Assembly: GCA_029061225.1 (NCBI GenBank)
Contig: JAIDSM010000123.1
Coordinates: 1-64,000, forward strand
DNA from: Muribaculaceae bacterium
GTDB lineage: Bacteria > Bacteroidota > Bacteroidia > Bacteroidales > Muribaculaceae
Direction: 5' to 3'
Length of the DNA stretch: 64,000 nt
The notes under the pieces were generated by a model. The model was given only the letters and a program-made list of their open reading frames with translations, ran no database searches and was not told where the DNA came from. Made by a program: the position numbers and the translations under genes. Shown here one piece after another: positions 59,218 through 64,000 of the stretch (positions within the stretch are counted from its first letter, which is position 1; the number at the start of each line of letters is the position of its first letter).

Positions 59218-59275
59218 AATTATGATCAATCATGATTCAGCTTCATTTATCATGATGTATCATGAAGGATTGCAT
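59218..59275. repeat. ATCATGAT-type simple repeat
   Basis: Phrases such as ATCAATCATGATTCAGC and TTTATCATGATGTATCATG form short self-complementary units. A similar stretch lies at 36018-36038 (TTATCATGATCAACCATGATG). Confidence 0.6.
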
Positions 59276-59286
59276 AAATCAGGATA

Positions 59287-62200
59287 CTAAGGCGTCATAA
59301 TCGTATGGTTGCGGGAATCGGGAGAGAGGGCGGATCGGCGCCAGGCTGGGAGAGCCTGACGGTAACGGCGGAAGGCTACGGTGCGGAGGGAGTCTTCCTT
59401 TTCGATTTCATCTGCAAGGGAGAGGGCCATACTATCGCCTACGGCCTGGCCGGAGCGACGCAACACCATAGCGATCTGACGCGCCTCGAAATACGCGCTG
59501 TCAGCATGGTAACGAATGGAGAAGGGGATAAGGCCGGAGGGATAGCGCACCCAGGCCGACTTCGCTACATGCAGAGCCTGATCATGACGACCGTCGGCAC
59601 CCAACGACTCGGCAAGCCTTATAAGGGAGGCACGCTGTCTGGCTGCCTGAGACGATACATCAGGCCCGGGATAAGGAGCCATATCGAGTCCACCCCACTT
59701 CAACTTAGGAAGAGCGCCAAGAGCTTCGTCGAGGAGCACTGCGGAGTCAAGTAGCTGAGGCATAAGCCGACGTGTGAACAGAGCCTGCCGGGTGTGTGGA
59801 TAGAAACCGATGGACTTAGCGTTCGAAAGGTCCTGATGCCAGTAGACGGGGCGTGGATAACGGGATACGGCATTAGTGGCAACGATGTCTATCGCCGCCA
59901 CTTCACGAAGACCAGCGAGCGATCCGGCAGGTTTCCCGGGGATAGAAAGGATATCGAATACCCAGCTATCGGTCGAGTCCTTACCCATCCTGAGCCAACG
60001 CGACCTGAAGGAGGGTGTGGCAGATCTATCGGCATAAAGAGCCCTGAGAGCTTCAATAGCTTCTACCGTGTCAGTCTCAGACGCGGGGAAACGCACCATA
60101 TTGAAGTTGCCAAGTGCTATATCTCCTTCCGTGCCGGTCATCTTCAACCCGTCGTAGCCATAACGGGGAGTCATCAACTGGCATACATACCAGTCGCAAC
60201 CGAGGTAAGGATTGCAGATCACGGTCACATCCCGGCGTAGGCCCATCACTTCCTGAGCGAACCAAAGGGGAAAGATATAATTGTCGCCCTCAACAAACAG
60301 GATGGCATCCTCATCGAGAGACTCAAGAAGATTGGAGGCATAGTCGAGAGTAGCCGAACGGCAGCTTCGATCATGGTCTCGCCAGTTCTGCGCAAGCATC
60401 CAGAACGGTACAGCGCAGACGAGAGCCACCGCCACTCCCCTCGCCCAACGGCGACGCACGGAGTGCAGAAGAAGAAGCATTCCAAATGCAATCCATAGCG
60501 CAAAAGTCCAGAAGCTTCCCATAAACGAGTAGTCGCGTTCGCGTGGTTCGCCGGGCGACTGGTTAAGATAGAATACAATAGCTATTCCTGTCATGAAGAA
60601 CAGCACGAGAGATACCCAAGCTGTGCGCCTCATACGGAGGGAAAGAAGACCTTTACGCGAACCACGGAAAAGCCAAACAATACCTACCATCCCTAAAAGA
60701 AAAGGGATACACCAATAGACATTCCGGCCGTCGTTTTCCTTCCCAAGCTCGGGAGGAAGACTCGACTGAGATCCGAGCATAAGGTCATCGAAAGTGGGAA
60801 CACCGGTGATGAAGTTGCCGTGGTCGATCTCGCCGGTAGAAGGGACATCGTTCTGACGTCCTGAATAGTTCCACATGAGATAGCGGAAATACATGTAGCC
60901 TATCTGATAGACCGCCATATAGGCAAGCGAATGCAGATATGTGGGACGTAATCCGTATTTGACGATGGGTTTTCCATCCGCATCGCGCATAGGGACCGGA
61001 TGACCGAGCGAATCAAAAGCTTCCGATACGCGCACGCGCACCATACTTGCAGAATCCATACCCGTCCAATCGCGATAGGCAGCCAGGTCGCCGGGAGAAG
61101 AGGCATAGATGCGAGGGAGCCACATATTTAGTTCGGGAGTCATACGAGCTTCTGAACGTATACCGGCGACCACATATCCGATAGCGGAATCTTTGGAGGA
61201 AATTCTCTCATTGAGCTTGCGGTCATCCTCGGTAAGGAATATGGAGCGAGCTGGGATATGTCCTCCCCTTACCATCGGACGCATGTCGCGACCCTTGACG
61301 TCAAGAGCGTTCCAAGAGTAATCGTAGACAGTATCTCCATCCTCACCCACCGAAACATGCTCCTGACGCATCACCCTGCTATAGGGAGTCTGACCATAAA
61401 AGAGAGGCGACTTGCCATACTGCCTGCGGTCGAGATAGTCGGCCATCCGAAACACATCAGACGGATTTCCTTCGTTGACCGGAGGATTCGCCCATGCACG
61501 AAGGGGAATAAGGATATAGACCGAGAAGCCAAGCATAACAGCAGCCGTACACCAGAAGGCGGTCGAGAGATTGCGGTGACGTTTTCCAGCCACAAAAGAC
61601 GCCGCGACGACGATGGCAAGAGAAACGCCCCAAAACATAATTGCACCTGACCAATATGGAAGACCGAAAGAATTGACCGCTATAAGATCGGCCCATCCTG
61701 CCAAGGCCAACGATCCCGGCATCAAGCCTTTCAGAATCAAAGCAACAACGGAGCATCCTATCAGGAAGGCAAACACCACCCGGAAGAATCCTGACTTTTT
61801 CCTTTCCCTGATACTTAACGCCATCACCATTGCAATGGCCGGAAGGACAAGAAGATTCAGCTGATGCACACCCAAAGACAAACCAATTACATACATAAGA
61901 GCCACGAGCCAGCGGGCGCGTGCGCCCCGGCCGAACTGAAAAGCCCATCTGAGCGACATCCAGACTGTAAGGGCTGAAAGGAAAAGCGACATAGCGTAGA
62001 CCTCGGCCTCCACCGCGCTATACCAAGCCGAGTCTGACCACGCGAAGCATAGTGAACCAGCCAGCGACGCCACTGAAATGGAAGCACATCGCCATCCCCG
62101 CTGCCTCCCCGGCGACCAGATCCAACGCATCACTGATAAGGATATCGAGCATAGGATCATGACAGCGAGAGACGTAAAGAGGCCTGCCATCATATTGACG

Positions 62201-62472
62201 ACCTGCACCTGAATAGCAGGGTCATTAAAGAAACAGGATACGAACCGATGTGTCAGGCTCCAGCCGGGATTGCCGGGAGGATGCCCTACTTCAAGTCGCA
62301 GCGCGGTGAGTAGATATTCAGGACAGTCCCAGTAAGAGGCCCCCGGATCGACCGTAAGCCAATAGACCAAAAGAGAACCCAGAAAGGCAAGCCAGGGCAC
62401 CACCTTGAATGCATAATGCATAATGCATAACGCATAATTAGCCGGATTATCCTTATTCGCAGCCATTGACAA
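59287..62472 (-). CDS. DUF2723 multipass membrane protein (glycosyltransferase-like)
   Basis: This 1061-residue protein has 10 or more membrane helices in the first half and a large soluble C-terminal part with TPR-like helices. The family hallmark is near the start: 'LTVDPGASYWDCPEYLLTAL' and 'EVGHPPGNPGWSLTHRF', with the acidic Asp-Cys-Pro-Glu of the GT-C/PMT-like active loop. DUF2723 proteins are proposed O-glycosyltransferases that modify exported proteins in Bacteroidota; the assignment here is by family. Residues 12-22 (NYALCIMHYAF) are encoded by a CATAATGCATAAT repeat, so the true N-terminus may start later, near 'KVVPWLAFLG'. Confidence 0.88.
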   Translation of the reverse strand: MSMAANKDNPANYALCIMHYAFKVVPWLAFLGSLLVYWLTVDPGASYWDCPEYLLTALRLEVGHPPGNPGWSLTHRFVSCFFNDPAIQVQVVNMMAGLFTSLAVMILCSISLSVMRWIWSPGRQRGWRCASISVASLAGSLCFAWSDSAWYSAVEAEVYAMSLFLSALTVWMSLRWAFQFGRGARARWLVALMYVIGLSLGVHQLNLLVLPAIAMVMALSIRERKKSGFFRVVFAFLIGCSVVALILKGLMPGSLALAGWADLIAVNSFGLPYWSGAIMFWGVSLAIVVAASFVAGKRHRNLSTAFWCTAAVMLGFSVYILIPLRAWANPPVNEGNPSDVFRMADYLDRRQYGKSPLFYGQTPYSRVMRQEHVSVGEDGDTVYDYSWNALDVKGRDMRPMVRGGHIPARSIFLTEDDRKLNERISSKDSAIGYVVAGIRSEARMTPELNMWLPRIYASSPGDLAAYRDWTGMDSASMVRVRVSEAFDSLGHPVPMRDADGKPIVKYGLRPTYLHSLAYMAVYQIGYMYFRYLMWNYSGRQNDVPSTGEIDHGNFITGVPTFDDLMLGSQSSLPPELGKENDGRNVYWCIPFLLGMVGIVWLFRGSRKGLLSLRMRRTAWVSLVLFFMTGIAIVFYLNQSPGEPRERDYSFMGSFWTFALWIAFGMLLLLHSVRRRWARGVAVALVCAVPFWMLAQNWRDHDRSCRSATLDYASNLLESLDEDAILFVEGDNYIFPLWFAQEVMGLRRDVTVICNPYLGCDWYVCQLMTPRYGYDGLKMTGTEGDIALGNFNMVRFPASETDTVEAIEALRALYADRSATPSFRSRWLRMGKDSTDSWVFDILSIPGKPAGSLAGLREVAAIDIVATNAVSRYPRPVYWHQDLSNAKSIGFYPHTRQALFTRRLMPQLLDSAVLLDEALGALPKLKWGGLDMAPYPGPDVSSQAARQRASLIRLAESLGADGRHDQALHVAKSAWVRYPSGLIPFSIRYHADSAYFEARQIAMVLRRSGQAVGDSMALSLADEIEKEDSLRTVAFRRYRQALPAWRRSALSPDSRNHTIMTP
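62408..62440. repeat. CATAATGCATAATGC repeat inside the DUF2723 5' end
   Basis: Four CATAATGC units read through in frame as 'NYALCIMHYAF' of the DUF2723 protein. Confidence 0.75.
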
Positions 62473-62508
62473 CTCTCAATTCTAAATTCACAATTCTCAA
62501 TTATTTCA
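62466..62508. repeat. AT-rich repeat (AACTCTCAATTCTAAATTCAC)
   Basis: Tandem CAATTCT phrases between the SDR stop and the DUF2723 start; similar to 51657-51690. Confidence 0.65.
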
Positions 62509-63304
62509 CTATGCCCTTGTCGAGAAGGCGGCGTTTCACCTGCATGCGGAGCCAAGTGGGGGTTATCCCGATGAAGAAAATCGCAAGGCGGTTGATGAAG
62601 CCGTTGATGTACTGTTTCTTTCCCTTGAGCATAGCTTTTACCGCCTTCTCTGCGAATCGGTCGGGCTTCTCAACGGCTCCGACCGCTACAGCGAGACGCA
62701 TTAGATTGTCGGGCAGACCAAACAGGGAAGTAGCTATACCGCCGGGGGCAGCCACAGTAGCCGATGCTCCGTAATCCTTAAGCTCATAATGGAGAGAGCG
62801 GGTGAAGACGCGTATGTATGCTTTTGTGGACGCATACATAGCAAGTCCGGGCATCGGCATCCAGCATGACATCGACGACATGTTAAGGATCCGGCCACTA
62901 CCGCGAGCCTTAAACCTGCGGGCGAAGAAGAGCGACAGCATCGTGGTGGCACGCACATGAAGGTCGATGAAACAGTTTATTTTAGCTTCCGGGGTCTCTG
63001 CAAGTTCACGGAAACTGAAAATACCGGCATTGTTGATCACGAAATCCGGCTCAATCCCTCTGGTGGAAAGGAATGCCCCAAGCATCGACACGGATGAGGA
63101 ATCAGTGAGATCAAGCGTGAAGGGAATGGCCTTGACCCCATATTCCTTCTCTATGGAGGCAGCGGCCTGGCGCAACGGATCTACAGTCACGCTCACCATC
63201 AACAACGAACAGCACCGCCTTGCAAGGGCTCGACAGAACTCAATGCCGATACCTCCGTCAGCACCCGTGACGACAGCCCACTTTCCTTCTAATTCATAAT
63301 TCAT
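62501..63304 (-). CDS. Short-chain dehydrogenase/reductase
   Basis: This 267-residue Rossmann enzyme has the cofactor motif 'VVTGADGGIG' (about residues 11-20; TGxxxGIG, NADP-type likely), 'DFVINNAGIFSF', and the catalytic Ser, Tyr and Lys in 'ILNMSSMSCWMP...YASTKAYIRV' (YxxxK). It resembles the DltE/YqjQ-like branch. The C-terminal region (about 210-267) has a hydrophobic segment and a basic end ('RMQVKRRLLDKGIVK'), suggesting membrane contact. Substrate unknown. Its first residues MNYEL derive from the repeat at 63294-63330; the family normally starts at about 'EGKWAVVTG'. Confidence 0.92.
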   Translation of the reverse strand: MNYELEGKWAVVTGADGGIGIEFCRALARRCCSLLMVSVTVDPLRQAAASIEKEYGVKAIPFTLDLTDSSSVSMLGAFLSTRGIEPDFVINNAGIFSFRELAETPEAKINCFIDLHVRATTMLSLFFARRFKARGSGRILNMSSMSCWMPMPGLAMYASTKAYIRVFTRSLHYELKDYGASATVAAPGGIATSLFGLPDNLMRLAVAVGAVEKPDRFAEKAVKAMLKGKKQYINGFINRLAIFFIGITPTWLRMQVKRRLLDKGIVK

Positions 63305-63330
63305 AATTCATAATGCATAATGCATAATTG
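63294..63330. repeat. AT-rich repeat encoding the start of the SDR gene
   Basis: AATTCATAATTCATAATTCATAATGCATAATGC phrases cover the start codon at 63304. Confidence 0.75.
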
Positions 63331-63408
63331 GCAAGTCATAATCAGCTATTGCTAAACCTTAGCTTTAAAGCATTATGAAAAATCATGCATTAGATTAACT
63401 CCAATTGA

Positions 63409-64000
63409 TCAATTTCTACTTTTAATATTCTCTATCTCTTTGCGTATCTTAGGAGGGAGATCGGAAAGCGTGCAGTGACAGGCCATCTCGCGGCTATACA
63501 TCCGTGCGATGCAATAGTTGACATGCTCGCATCCGCAATGATGCGACACCTCGCGTGCAAGCCGATTGATAAAATCCGGCTCGCGAAGCAACGCACGCCC
63601 CATCTGCACGAACTCAAAACCTTCTGAAAGAGCCTTATCCATACTCTCGCCATCCACTACTCCTCCGACATAGATGAGCGGAAGCTTAAGTTCCGCACGG
63701 AAACGCTTTGCATCCTCCAGAAAGTAAAGGGGCTTGAACGGCTCTTTAGGAATCATGTATTTCCCGACCATGCGCACTCCGTATTTAAGCCACCACTGCT
63801 TCATATAGTAGGTCATGCTGTAGATAGGCATCTCTCCGCGCATCACATACATCGGGGCCTTGCTTACGAAACCGCCGCTGAGCACTATGGCGTGCGCACC
63901 GAGGCGTTCTATCTCCTTAGCTACGGTAAGGCAGTCGTCGATCTCGAGGCCACCCTTGAAACCATCGCGCATATTGGTCTTTACGATGACACCCATATCG
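63409..64000 (-). CDS. Old-yellow-enzyme-type NADH:flavin oxidoreductase, C-terminal part (cut by window edge)
   Basis: The frame is open to the right edge; 196 residues are visible, about half of a typical 380-400 residue OYE-family TIM barrel. Visible motifs: 'VIVKTNMRDGFKGGLEIDDC', 'HAIVLSGGFVSKAPMYVMRG', then the FMN-phosphate-binding 'LIYVGGVVDGESMDKAL' and 'FVQMGRALLREPDF'. It would use FMN to reduce enones or similar substrates. The ATG at 63996 is internal, not the start; the true start lies beyond 64000. Confidence 0.85.
   Translation of the reverse strand, partial: DMGVIVKTNMRDGFKGGLEIDDCLTVAKEIERLGAHAIVLSGGFVSKAPMYVMRGEMPIYSMTYYMKQWWLKYGVRMVGKYMIPKEPFKPLYFLEDAKRFRAELKLPLIYVGGVVDGESMDKALSEGFEFVQMGRALLREPDFINRLAREVSHHCGCEHVNYCIARMYSREMACHCTLSDLPPKIRKEIENIKSRN

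Noticed and set aside
1..64000. tRNA, rRNA, integrase or insertion-sequence genes
   Set aside because: I looked for CCA-ending cloverleaf patterns, rRNA conserved blocks, transposase DDE motifs and terminal inverted repeats with target duplications and found none I could support; a tRNAscan-SE/Infernal run would be decisive.

Overview
The window looks like a chromosomal segment of a gut-type Bacteroidota, order Bacteroidales, most likely near Muribaculaceae. The placement is inferred from gene content and promoter style, not from a marker gene. Supporting evidence: recurring Bacteroidota promoters (TTTG, about 20 bp, TAnnTTTG); no conspicuous Shine-Dalgarno sites; nine secreted proteins ending in type IX secretion (T9SS)-like C-terminal domains; and Bacteroidales neighbourhoods such as pdxJ-exbB-exbD-tonB, sigma-54 activator-lptE-TPR-secG, and TPP riboswitch-TonB receptor-PnuT. 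I found no rRNA, tRNA, CRISPR array, transposase or phage gene.

Layout. 0-6.4 kb: pectinesterase, a DUF3108 protein, a leftward pdxJ-exbB-exbD-tonB cluster, a small possible remnant of a CBS-domain protein, and NAD kinase. 6.7-18.8 kb: secreted and surface proteins. These comprise two T9SS-tailed proteins, a leftward ECF sigma/anti-sigma/beta-barrel operon, and a rightward three-gene operon of secreted proteins. 18.9-28.4 kb: housekeeping genes (amino-acid permease, flavodoxin-ferredoxin, a small lipoprotein, HAD phosphatase, RibF, SecG, LptE, a sigma-54 activator, SlyD, a DUF4919 protein). 28.6-32.2 kb: a short RelA/SpoT enzyme translationally coupled to a PgpH-type 7TM-HD phosphodiesterase. 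32.2-43.3 kb: four more T9SS-tailed proteins and a membrane TPR protein. 43.5-49.0 kb: RecG, a GH89 alpha-N-acetylglucosaminidase and a ManC-like nucleotidyltransferase. 49.1-55.1 kb: a five-gene MacAB-TolC-like exporter operon with a palindromic operator candidate at its promoter. 55.2-59.2 kb: an EamA transporter, then a thiamine-uptake unit under a TPP riboswitch. 59.3-64.0 kb: a DUF2723 membrane protein, an SDR oxidoreductase, and an old-yellow-enzyme-like gene cut by the window edge.

The most notable points are these. (1) The 1241-residue protein at 32.2-35.9 kb carries in one chain the domain types that the 14.0-18.8 kb operon encodes as three separate proteins. (2) Intergenic DNA is full of short repeats of several families, and one AT-rich phrase supplies the start codon and first residues (Met-Asn-Tyr-Glu-Leu) of three unrelated genes and lies in frame within a fourth. 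(3) A (p)ppGpp enzyme is coupled to a predicted c-di-AMP phosphodiesterase. (4) The pdxJ and 5141 promoters face each other and would give transcripts with complementary 5' ends.
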